A program made the translations under genes and the position numbers. A stretch of DNA of 64,000 bases. It comes from Rostratula benghalensis (lineage: Eukaryota > Chordata > Aves > Charadriiformes > Rostratulidae). Below the pieces are notes generated by a model, which worked only from the letters and a program-made list of their open reading frames with translations, was not told the DNA's origin and ran no database searches. How positions within the stretch are numbered: the first letter of the stretch is position 1; every line of letters begins with the position of its first letter. The stretch lies in contig VXAI01000140.1 in the NCBI GenBank assembly GCA_013399305.1, forward strand, positions 391,203 to 455,202. The letters are read 5' to 3'. Of the stretch, positions 24,031-34,769 are shown one piece after another.

Positions 24031-26470
24031 GAGGGGGCTCCTTCCCTTGTATTGCAAAACTCTTCCATTCCACGGGCAGTTCGTTCTGCTCTGCTCCTGT
24101 GATGTTGCTGCCCTTAAGCCAAATTTATTTTTCGCTGTGTCTTCTGACCAGTGGAAAAAAAAACCCCAAATCCAGCAGTCTAAGAGCATGGCTGCTATTT
24201 CCTGCTTCCTAGGAGCGTGCAGTAGGATCTTACTGTCACTCAGTGTTAAGGTAAAGCTACCATCTTTACTAAATCACACACACACACACATACACACCCT
24301 CATCTGGACCAAGAATGCCTCCAAAAATGATGAAATGCAACAACAGCTTGACCCTGAAATGGGTCTCGTGCAAGGCTCTGCTGCAGTTCAATGGAAGGCA
24401 GTTAACAAGTCAGAACTAAAAAGAGCTGGCCAGAATGCAAACAGCTGCTCTGCTGGAGACAGATCCTCCTCCCACTTGCTTGTCAGTTCCTGTCTGCTAG
24501 AGGGTTACCACCTTCCTGAAGCCGTAGGTGGGATCACCCTATCTAAGAGCTGCTTAATCCACTTCAGGCACAATCAGACAGGCTGGCTCAAACAGCCTGA
24601 ATTGGTGGACTGGGCTGGGCTGAGATGGCAAATTTTCCTTGAAGCCCATAGTGGCTGCTGGACGGACAACTACATCAAAGTGACAGCATTGTATTAACTT
24701 TTCATAGGTCCATCTAGATGGAGAAGAGAATGCATGTCCTTTCTGGGCTGTCACTCTCCAGTGGCTTCCCAGGCTGAATGACCCTTTTCAAATGGACCAC
24801 TAAAAATGTTTTTCCTCCTCTCCCTGCCATACACAACATCTAGATCCATCCCAAACCACATGTTAGTGCTCTGGTGGTTCTGAGTATGAGAGGCTCACAC
24901 ATGTGGGACCCTAAGTGTGGGGGAGACGGGAAGAAAGAGGTCACCCACAGCAGCCTCTGAGCAATCCTCTAACGATGGTGTGTACATAAATGACGTAGGA
25001 GGGTTCAGAACAGGAATCTGCTCTCAGAAAATATTTGCCCTCTGTGACACAAGGAGTCCTGCTGATGTCAATGAAGCAGGAGTGGCAAGCCCTGGTCCTC
25101 AGTAGGGAGTTGGATTTCCTTTTTTTCTATATTTACAGGATTATTATGAACATCTGCGAAACAAATTCTTGCTTAACAATTGACAAGATTTTGACCATTT
25201 CCTTTCAGACAACTGGCTTAGAGTAGTGAGACACAAACTCTAGGGTTTAGGTTCACTCTTCTTTTTTTCAGACATAGCTTCTTCCACACCAGAACAAAGC
25301 ACGGTATCTGCTTACATGTAATTGTATTCACCAGCAAACCGTAACTGCTACGGGGGTAAGTTTTCCCTAAGATTGTGTTTAAATCCAAGCATCCCCCTTC
25401 CTTTTCAAGACCGTGCTCATTATTACAAGACAGCCACAATGTCACTAGCTCTGTATGATGCAATGGTTGTTTGGTACTTCTGGAAAAGAAGATTTAACAA
25501 TCCTAAACTCTGTGCAGGACGTTAGAGAGAAGAGTTTTACTGCGATTCAATGCACAACAAGGAGATCATTAAAACTGGTGCATGAGAGAACCCTTCATAA
25601 TTGACTCCCTGGATCAGATTTTGCTAGCAGCCATTGGAAGTCAAGATTAAAAGAGTTTAAGAGCTTCCCTTTTGAAAAAGTGATTTTTAAGAGGAAAAAT
25701 ATTACACTTCATTAACAATTTCATTGGAACTGCCATGAATTACGTTCTAAAGAAGACATACTTCATTGCTCTCTTTGCTTACTTTGGTTCTGTAGATGCA
25801 AGTACAATCTAGGAGAGGTTATTTTTTGTTACCATGGTAAAAATTATTTTAACTGTATATGATCAGCATTGCCCCCTCTGTTTGCTCATAATCTCTTCTA
25901 CTCCTCCACTTTCCCCTTCCAAATATATACGCATCAAGATTTTTTTCCTTCTTGGTTTCACTCACATAGGTAACAGAAAAACAACATATCTCTCAAACAT
26001 ATCCAGTGATGACACCTGTTTATTAACTAGTTTGGATAAAAAACAGCTCTCTTTGTATAGCTAAGTATTCAAGACTAATTCAAAAATTTTAATAGACAGA
26101 AGTTAAACTCTCTTTTTTTAGCCTGGCTTCCTAATGAAATGAGGCTTATGTGATCCTGCTGTCTGTTTTCCTATCCTTTCCCACCCTCCTCTCCCAGTCA
26201 AATGCTTTTAAGCATGTTGGCCAATTCTAGCTAAATTTGACAGAGAAGTAAGAAAATAATGTCTTTGTAGCCTCACTGAGCTTAATGAAAGTCCGGAAGA
26301 GGCTGAGAAAAATGCCCTTTTTTTAGGAAAGACTGTGTCGTTCCACAGTCGTTCCATCACTCATGGGGTGATGGAGCAGTGTGCACACACCAGACAGCCT
26401 GTCTTTGTCATAATTACTTGAGCAGGTGAGACTTATGTGATGGCTATGGGGAATTGGAAGCACTCACACG
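24031..26470. other. non-coding interval, no gene recognised
   Basis: GC content falls away from the island. There is a (CA)n microsatellite at 24275-24296. The open frames here show no known motifs. If the island at 23.3-24.0 kb is a plus-strand promoter, this would be the start of its first intron. Confidence 0.5.
24275..24296. repeat. (CA)n microsatellite
   Basis: About eleven CA units with one T interruption. Confidence 0.9.
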
Positions 26471-27243
26471 GAACCACAGAATGATATGGGGTTGGAAAGG
26501 ACCTCTGGTCATCAGCTAGTCTAACCCCCTAAGTCCACCCAGAGAAAGCTGCACAGGAATGTGTCCAGGTGGGTTTTTAATGTCTCCAGAGACTCCAACC
26601 ACCTCTCTGAGCAGCCTATTCCAGGGCTCTGTCATCCTCAAAGGAAAGAAGTTCCTCCCCATGTTTAGATGGAACTTCCCATGGTCACATTTGTGCCTGT
26701 TACCTCTTGTCCTGTCACTGGGCACCACTGAAAAAAGACCGGCCCCATCCTCCTGACACCCACCCTTGAAGTATTTATAAGCATTTATAAGATCCCCACT
26801 GAGTTTCCTCTCCTCCTAAGCCTTCCTCGTAAGCGAGATGTTCTAATCCCTTTGTCATCTTTGTAGATCTTTGCTGTACTCCCTCCAGTAGTTCTCTGTC
26901 CTTCTTGAACTGAGGAGCCCAGAACCAGACGCAGTTCTCCAGAATTGGCCTCACTAGGCCAGAGCAGAGGGGGAGAATGACCTCCCTCGACCTGCTGGCC
27001 TCACTCTTCTTGATGCCCCCCAGGATGCCATTAGCCTTCTTGGCCACAAGGGCACTTTGCTGGCTTGTGGTCATCCCGTTGTCCACCAGGACTCCCAGGT
27101 TTTTGTTTTCCACAGAGCTGCTCTTCAGCAGGTTGTTATAGTCAACTTCAGCTGCCTATTACAATGTCATCCCCAACCTGTACTGGTGCATGGGGTTATT
27201 CCTCCCCAGGTGCAGCACCTTACACTTGCCCTTGTTGAAATTC
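26471..27243 (-). repeat. CR1 LINE, 5'-truncated, with small insertion
   Basis: Reverse complement of a CR1 with the ATTCTGTG-type end. It opens with GAACCACAGAATGATATGGGG and closes near CACTTGCCCTTGTTGAAATTC. Its minus-strand translation over 26775-27113 contains TTSQQSALVAKKANGILGG and LVRPILENCVWFWAPQFKKD, the conserved C-terminal part of CR1 ORF2 downstream of the RT domain. The copy at 33812-34769 is nearly identical but in opposite orientation. Compared with that copy, 34 extra bases sit at about 27133-27166, between CAGCAGG and TCATCCCC. Confidence 0.95.
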
Positions 27244-30045
27244 TTTTACTCTAGCAATACAATGCTTTTGCCTATCTGATTTTGGCCCTGAAACAAAGTG
27301 ATTATTTGCTGCTATAATTGTACCAAGGCAACATTATTACTGAGAAAATGATGTAGTTCAACCTTCCCTACCTACCGAACCAGAAACTTGAATGATGAAA
27401 CCTAGAATGAAACACTAAAAAAACCTAAATCCACATACATGCAAAAAGGATTTTCTGACCACAAAGGGATGAAAATGTGATAAGGAAGAAAACAGAAAGG
27501 AAGGAGGTGGAACTTCACCTTCTTCCTTTAGCCCAAGTCTCAAGGTGAGAGACATGTCCTCTGCCTTGCATCTTTGGTGGAAACATTTGCCATTTCTTTG
27601 CAAATGGGTCTGGCAGCAGCAGTGAAAGCCACAGCACCCACCTGTGTGCAAGAATGTGGGATGCATGCGACAGTTCAGGCCCTCCCGCTCCAGACGTCTG
27701 GATGAAGCTGTTGGCCTGAGCATGCTGAGCACTGCTGCTGGACACGTTCATGCACAAAGACCTGGGAAGAAGCAGAGAGTTAAGCTCTGAGGCAGGGAGG
27801 AAACAGGCTGAAGTAAATGTAAGAAGCACTGTTTTCAGGCTGCAAGACATGTAATAACTAACCAGAACAAAAGCTCTCTATCCCGGTAAGGTGTTAATTA
27901 TATGCCTTGTCTTTCTGGGTATGTGTGAACAGGGTCTCTTTGCCCACTGGGAACAATAGGTGTAATTATTATTTAGTTGGAAAGAGAGGAAGCCCAGCTG
28001 TCTTTAATGCACAGGATCAAATGAAGGCCAATAAAGTGCGTGCACACGTGGCCTGCACTGTGTGGCTTAGTGTAACCTACAGAGTTTGCCAGTGTAATTC
28101 TAGGGTGTGGAAAGAAATCAACTCCCCCACTGCTGGCAAGGTGCTGGTGTAGACAGAGCTCTGCTGACAGATGAGTGTTTCTGACAGTTAAGCCTGTCTG
28201 GGTACGTAGGTGGCGTTGCCGTAGGCTGAGATTCCCTTTGGTGGCACAGGCCATGTCTCTGCTAAGGGGCTTCAACCCATGCTGCTCCACAGCAGGAGCT
28301 TTTACCGGGCAGGCAAAGACAATTACACTTTTTGTTGTTGCTGTTGTTGTTACTACTGCAAGATGTCCTAGCCCAGGACATTTTTCATGCATTAGTTTGC
28401 TGATGTTCCAGAAGTATTATGGGGTAACAGTTGAGCTCTGTGTTTCAGTCTGTAGCTCAGGAGTGCTGTAGGGGAACAAAATCTCTGAGGCTTAAGCAGG
28501 AAAGTATTTATGTCAGAAAGTGAGGCAGAACTGCTCAGGTCTGCTGCAGGGAGGCAGGGGACTGCATCACGAGGACCTTGTGGAGACAGAGGACATTCCA
28601 TTCGAGTCTGTGTATGTGTGTGTCCTACCATTCCAGAGCTGAATTAGAAGATAAATCTCAAAAGCCATCAGAAGACTGTCCAGGTTGGGCCTGATACTGC
28701 TCTGTCTCCAGCAGTATTTGCTCAGTTCTCCTAGTGTAGGACATCCCCTACGCAGAACAATCCTATGGCACAAAGCTGCCCAGCTCTGCTCCTTGCGGCA
28801 AACCCTAGATGCTGCTTGCTACCTCTTCAGCACACTCTGTTATACTGTATTCCTCCAGCCTGCTCATTTGCTCCATCACTTTGGGAATGAGAGGATTTTC
28901 CCCCTCCCAGCTGAGCACACAAAGTGTGGACCATTATGTCAACATCCATGCTGGCTCTGATTTCAAGAGTTGACTGTCATCAAGCATTAGTGTCACCAGG
29001 GAGCTTTATGCTAGGTATGGCCCAGACAACTGCTTGGACTGGTCTTGTTAATGACTTATGTGCAGCTGTAGAAAAACATGGAAACCTTGTCTGCCAGAAC
29101 GCTGGAGGAATTTCTACATTTAACCCTCTATGGAGTACCCTAGGCTTTAAATGTGAATAAAAAGGTGTCTTCTGGAAATCAAGATTAATTTTATTAGGAG
29201 GGAAAAAGTTAAAAAGTTAATACTAAATTTGTTCACAAATGCAGTAAGTGTTTGTTGGAAAAAAGCATGGAGACCATCTTATGGATAGCTTGAACAACCA
29301 CAGCTAACTGAAACCTGAGAGCGCAAGCATAGAGCGCAGATCTTTCTGCTGCCTCCTCAAAGCGTGAGGACTGGGGCAAAGAGGTGCTTTGATGAAAGTT
29401 TCTTTCCCTCTGCTAAATCATGCTTTTCCTGAATAGGTGCCATGTATAAAGAAGAAATCATGCTAAAGGCGTAATTTTGTTTTCCAAGTCAATGTTTCAT
29501 TTGCTTCCTCTTATAGAATATATGTTTCTTTGCTTATGGTCTTGGCATGGCTGTACATATTTTCTATTCTCTTCAGGGGTGGTTTGCTTTGTTGTCATAG
29601 CAATGCCTTCTAACTTCTGCACTCACCAGTTTCTTTTCAGGTTCCTGCAGGCTGCAACCAGTCCCTCATTGTGATGATCACATCCCCTAGCAGCTTTAGC
29701 ACCTCTTTTTTTTTTAATCTCCTAACTATAGGCACATTCAGTAGCACGATTCCAAAGAATTCTGGCCCAAAGAGTTTTCAGCTTGAAGTTAAAAAAAGAA
29801 AAAAAGAAAAAAATGCAATGCCATTGTTTGTATCTGTTTGGGGTTTTCATTGTTCTGCTGATGACCTAATATTTCAACATTTTTATTCATTCATCTTCTT
29901 AGCTTTTCTTGAACGTGAGATATAACTGCCTTGGGGATCTGACTATCAGAGATAAGGTGCCCCAGGCTAATCAATGTTGCTTGAGATGTATTTTTTCCTA
30001 GGCTGTGATCACAATGGCAATGTAAGGCTGGGACAGGACCAACTC

Positions 30046-30070
30046 AAAAAAAAAAAAAAAAAAAAAAAAA
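30046..30070. repeat. A25 homopolymer
   Basis: Uninterrupted run of 25 A. No retroposed gene or target-site duplication was recognised next to it. Confidence 0.95.
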
Positions 30071-31708
30071 GTCCCATTTTCCTGTGCAGTCTTGCCCAAC
30101 AGTTTTCCTTCTGCGAAGCTCTGCTTTTAGAGGGTCATTGTCTTCCCTTGTCCAGCTCCACCTTGAATTGCTGGTGAGGCAGAGCTCTTCAGCTGTTCAC
30201 TGTGAAGCCAGGCAAAAAAGAGTTAAAGCTACATGAGTGAGGAAGGCTAGATAAATTTCTTAAACTCTCTCCCCTTGTCCAGGTTGCTCTTTTAGTATGA
30301 AGTAGAACATCCAGCCTCCATAGGAGCTGAAGGCGGGCAAAGTGGGATGGGGTAAGACCTCAACCTTTGGGCCCAGCTTTGCTGTGAGCTTCCCCCTCCT
30401 TGAGCCAGCCGCTCCTTCCATTTGGTGCATTGGTGCACCCAGGGCAACAGGGAGAAAGCATTTTCTGCCTCAAGTGGGAGAGCAAAATCCTTCCAAAACC
30501 ACCTAGGCTTAGGTACCCCCATGTAAGGGATAATGACAGATTCTACGCAGAGTGTTTCAATGATTTCTGCTGCCCATGGCAGACCACAGCAGGGAGAACT
30601 GTGCGTTTGGAGGTACCACTCAGCAGCTGCCCTGAACAACGGCAGCAACATTACTTTGAGCAATATACCTTGATTTAAGCTGAAGGTGAGCATGGTCTGA
30701 TCTCCTTGTATCATTCATACCTTCTGTGTGTTCTGCAGCTGCTGGTTTTATATGTGTAAGTGAAAAGCTTTTGCAGATCAGGGTGCTTCTACCATCTTCC
30801 ACTGCACAGCTCTCTCCTGTTTTCTTGATGCAAGCCATGTATCTGAGAGGACGCATGAGGCTTCCAAAGTAGTGAGCCAAAGGAGCCATAGCCTATACTC
30901 TCACCCCCAAATATTTTCTTAAGACAGATTATTACAGGCTGGCATTCCATCCTCACCACAAAAAATACAAATCACAGAACAGAGATGACTCCTGCTCCAA
31001 AGAGCTTTGTTCATTGCACAGTGGCTGTGTGAGGCTGCTGGCTAATATTTTGTTGCTGTTGGAATTAGTTTCAATATGAATCAATACCCTTTTTTTTTTT
31101 AGCGTGGTAGGCACATGGGCTATACAATTAAAAGCAATTTAAAGTAACTCATGCTTTAATGAAACTCCTCATGGGTTTCAGTTCCAAAGTGACTACCAGG
31201 CAGGATCATTACTTATTTGCTGTCTTTGTAAACACTACATTCAGTTTGGATTGTTGTTGTTGTTGTTTAAATCAAAGATGCTTAATTTTTTTCCCCTTTT
31301 TTCCCAAAGTAGGAATATTTATCTTTGAATCCTCCAACAGCTTTGGAATGCAGCCTCCACACAGACTTTAATAGCAAAACCCACTTCTTCTGACTCAGGG
31401 ACCATTTGATGAAATGTCTAGAGAAGCAAAAAGCAGCAACAAAAAAAGCTTTACACAGATGCTTCCCTGTGACTAACAGAACGTCCACCCAAAGTGGAGA
31501 GAGTATAAGTACGTTTGTCATATGTGGGTGTATTTTTCCCATACATTCATTTTTAAAGCTATGCAGTAGAGCACTATAAAATTATAGTTTTACAAATAAG
31601 CATTATTTGACCGTCACTGGGCTGAGCTGATGACTCACTCTGTGACCTCCATGCAAGTAATTTGATTTTCTTGTTCCTCAGTAAGACTAGCTGGGAAACA
31701 GGCTGGGG

Positions 31709-31728
31709 AAAAAAAAAAAAAAAAAAAA
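31709..31728. repeat. A20 homopolymer
   Basis: Uninterrupted run of 20 A, 12 bp before the tandem duplication at 31741. Confidence 0.95.
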
Positions 31729-31740
31729 GACAAACCCAAA

Positions 31741-31778
31741 AGACATTCCTGACAATCTGAGACATTCCTGACAATCTG
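31741..31778. repeat. perfect 19-bp tandem duplication
   Basis: The 19-mer AGACATTCCTGACAATCTG occurs twice in immediate succession with no mismatch, which points to a recent slippage or duplication event. Confidence 0.97.
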
Positions 31779-33348
31779 TTCTCTACCTAAGCTTTGTGTG
31801 TTGACTGGAAACACAACATTGGAAGTAAGAACTGTACAGCTGTTGGCTTGATTTCTGTGCCCAGCCCTGTAGGAATTGTGGGTGGCCAGTGTCTCTGAAA
31901 AGCATGCTCTAAATATGGGTTGTGGTGCCTGACCTATCCTAAAACATTAGCAGAAGACTTGTAGTCAGCTGCCAGTATCATTGTAGTGTCCCATTGTCAT
32001 TCTGGTGTGAGCTGGGTGTTTTAGCAATATAAACATCCTTGGAAACATTAGCCTTATAATAGAGACTCACAGGGTTCAGCATGTCTCTAGCCATCTCTGT
32101 CCTGCGTGTTTACTTTCTGGTACCAGGTTTCTCTTTGAACTGAAAGCTACATAGTTGCCCATAAACACCTTTTAAATGAAAATAGCCTCATTATGTCCAG
32201 AAAGCAGCATAGTTGTTTCCAGGGCCCAAACTATTAATTGATCCAACCTTGCATTTTAAATTACCAGCACTTTGAACATTTCCTTGCTATTCAAAAGTTG
32301 TGGGGAAAAATCTCAAAGAACTACCAGGCTGCTCTGGTTTTAAAGACCCAGTGTTTTCTAGCCAAATCTGGGTGCCTTTTCTGGCTGGTTTTTGAAGCTT
32401 CCTTTGCAGAAGCTAGTAAGGAAAAAATAACTTTCATTAATGATACTGGGGGTTGTATGCCATCTCCTGACCCCAGGAGCTGGTGCTTAAAGGGTGAGGC
32501 TTGGAAAGGCCTGTCTGTTTTGCCTGTCTTTGTTTTACATGTTTCCAGATTATTTTCCTGTTGCTATTCTCTACTTTTTTGCTTTGCTTTTACTACACTT
32601 TTCCTTCAGTTTCCACCTCAGGGGCCTTGATCTGTTTTGAGGAGGACACAGGAGTTACCTTAAAAAGAAATCTCAGTATCTTTATTCTGACTCCTTTCTG
32701 GTTACCAGTTGTGCAAACCCCTCCTTCCAACCTGCCATCTAGAGTAATTGCTACCTAGTGACAGCAATGCTAAGCTTTCCATACACAGAGAGTGACTTAG
32801 GAGGTGTCAGCTGTGAAGCATCTATACCATCCCTTGAAGGCACAAGTCTGCTTCAGAGCTAATTCCTGACTGACAAACCAAATCTGCTGGATGTAAGGGC
32901 CACAACCAAATAGTTGCCATTCTTAGTCTGTATTACCTGTCAGTCAGGTGCTGGCATTTCTGCAGCAGGGTTGGAGAGTGGGGCTTTCTTCTCACTGTCT
33001 TTAGGCCCAGTTTATGCTCTGTCATACAGATTATGCATCTGATGAGGACAGGACAACGATACCAGGTGAGCAAAACCAAGGTTTCCTTATGCAGCTGTCC
33101 TGCTGGTGGGGTTATCTTGCTGGCCCCTTGATGCTGTGACTGTCATTGTCCTTGTCCATTGTGGTTGCCTGCCTGGGACAAAACAGGGATTCAGGATGAG
33201 ACCTGCACAAGGATCCGTGTGATAGACAAGCCTGCCAAGCAATGGAGCTTACCAAGTGATAGTGAAATCAGCCCCAGGAGGGTGACTCCTCTCTCTTCTC
33301 AGTGTGTAAACTGCTGAAGTTGAGTCACAATCCCAGCTTTTTGGAAGT

Positions 33349-33360
33349 GGGGGGGGGGGG
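33349..33360. repeat. G12 homopolymer with purine extension
   Basis: Twelve G followed by AGAGGGGGGAAGG. Simple repeat with some G-quadruplex potential on the plus strand. Confidence 0.9.
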
Positions 33361-33811
33361 AGAGGGGGGAAGGCTAGAGTGAAATACAGCAACAACTAAC
33401 AAAAGAGAAATGTACTGAATAAGAGCCTCCTCCATTACATTTTCCTTATGGATGTAATTGATTCATTTCTCTAGTAGTCCTGGCTCACACCCAGGATGCA
33501 AAGGCCATAGTATAGGTTGTCTGGAGACAGTGGCTTTGGAAGATAAGGAATACTCCTGTATTCTGTACAGTAAATCTTCTTTTACATGTCCTACCCAAAT
33601 TGCTTATGTAGAATGGCAACATGTATCATGGGGAAAGAATCGTGCCCGTTTTGCATTACTGAGCTATTTGAAGGTGGCTATTACCAAGTGGGTGGTATCA
33701 GTCACAGTCACTGTGAGGTGTTCCGGGAGCAGCTGATGCAGTTAAAGCTTCTTCCCATGCGTCTTCATCCCATGCATAGACAACCCTAGCGCTACAGCTT
33801 CACCCAATGCC

Positions 33812-34769
33812 TCCACAGCCCCCAGGGGTCAGTACCGGCCCCAGTCTTATTCAATATATTCCTCAATCACCTGGATGAGGGGACAGAGTGTACCTTCCTC
33901 AAGGTTGCTGATGACACAAAACTGGGAGGGGTGGCTGACACACCAGAAGGCTGTGCTGCTGTTCAGTGAGACCTGGACAGGCTGGGGAACCGGACAAAGA
34001 GGAACCTGATGAAATTCATCAAGGGCAAGTGTAGGGTGCTGCACCTGGGGAGGAATAACCCCATGCACCAGTACAGGTTGGGGATGACCTGCTGAAGAGC
34101 AGCTCTGTGTAAAATAACCTGGGAGTCCTGGTGGACAACAGGATGACCACAAGCCAGCAAAGTGCCCTTGTGGCCAAGAAGGCTAATGGCATCCTGGGGG
34201 GCATCAAGAAGAGTGGGGCCAGCAGGTCGAGGGAGGTCATCCTCCCCCTCTGCTCTGGCCTGGTGAGGCCAATTCTGGAGAACTGCATCTGGTTCTGGGC
34301 TCCTCAGTTCAAGAAGGACAGAGAGCTACTGGAGGGAGTACAGCAAAGATCTACAAAGATGACAAAGGGATTAGAACATCTCTCTTACAAAGAAGGCTTA
34401 GGAGAAGAGGAAACTCAGTGGGGATCTTATAAATGCTTATAAATACTTCAAGGGTGGGTGTCAGGAGGATGGGGCCGGTCTTTTTTCAGTGGTGCCCAGT
34501 GACAGGACAAGAGGTAACAGGCACAAATGTGACCATGGGAAGTTCCATCTAAACATGGGGAGGAACTTCTTTCCTTTGAGGATGACAGAGCCCTGGAATA
34601 GGCTGCCCAGAGAGGTGGTTGGAGTCTCCATCTCTGGAGATATCCAAAACCCACCTGGACACATTCCTGTGCAGCTTTCTCTGGGTGGACCTGCCCTGGC
34701 AGGGGGTTGGACTAGCTGATGACCAGAGGTCCCTTCCAACCCCATATCATTATGTGATTCTGTGATTCG
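33812..34769 (+). repeat. CR1 LINE with RT active-site remnant
   Basis: The element starts inside the reverse-transcriptase domain at CCCCCAGGGGTCAGTACC, encoding PQGSV. It continues through the catalytic ADDTK motif at 33907-33921 ([10 protein letters not shown], both aspartates kept). It then runs through the ORF2 C-terminal part and the 3' UTR to CATTATGTGATTCTGTGATTC. Stops and indels break the frame after the active site. It is inverted and nearly identical with respect to 26471-27243 and carries about 200 bp more at its 5' side. The element is too short to be active. Confidence 0.95.

Larger units (their letters stand above)
27244..33811. other. non-coding interval between inverted CR1 copies
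   Basis: About 6.6 kb with no recognised exon. It holds a (TTG)n stretch at about 28330-28352, A25 at 30046-30070, a T run near 31089-31099, a (TTG)n at about 31251-31267, A20 at 31709-31728, a 19-bp tandem duplication at 31741-31778 and G12 at 33349-33360. The 140-codon minus frame at 30292-30714 and the frames at 27415-27850 carry no recognisable domain. Confidence 0.5.

Noticed and set aside
23461..24189. 242-codon minus-strand and 319-codon plus-strand (23738-24697) frames
   Set aside because: Overlapping long frames on both strands of a CpG island are typical of GC-rich DNA. Neither shows a recognisable motif.
30030..30075. A25 run as the tail of a processed pseudogene
   Set aside because: No recognisable mRNA-derived sequence precedes it and no flanking target-site duplication was seen.
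30292..30714. 140-codon minus frame and overlapping 92-codon plus frame
   Set aside because: No motif recognised and open on both strands. Treated as chance.
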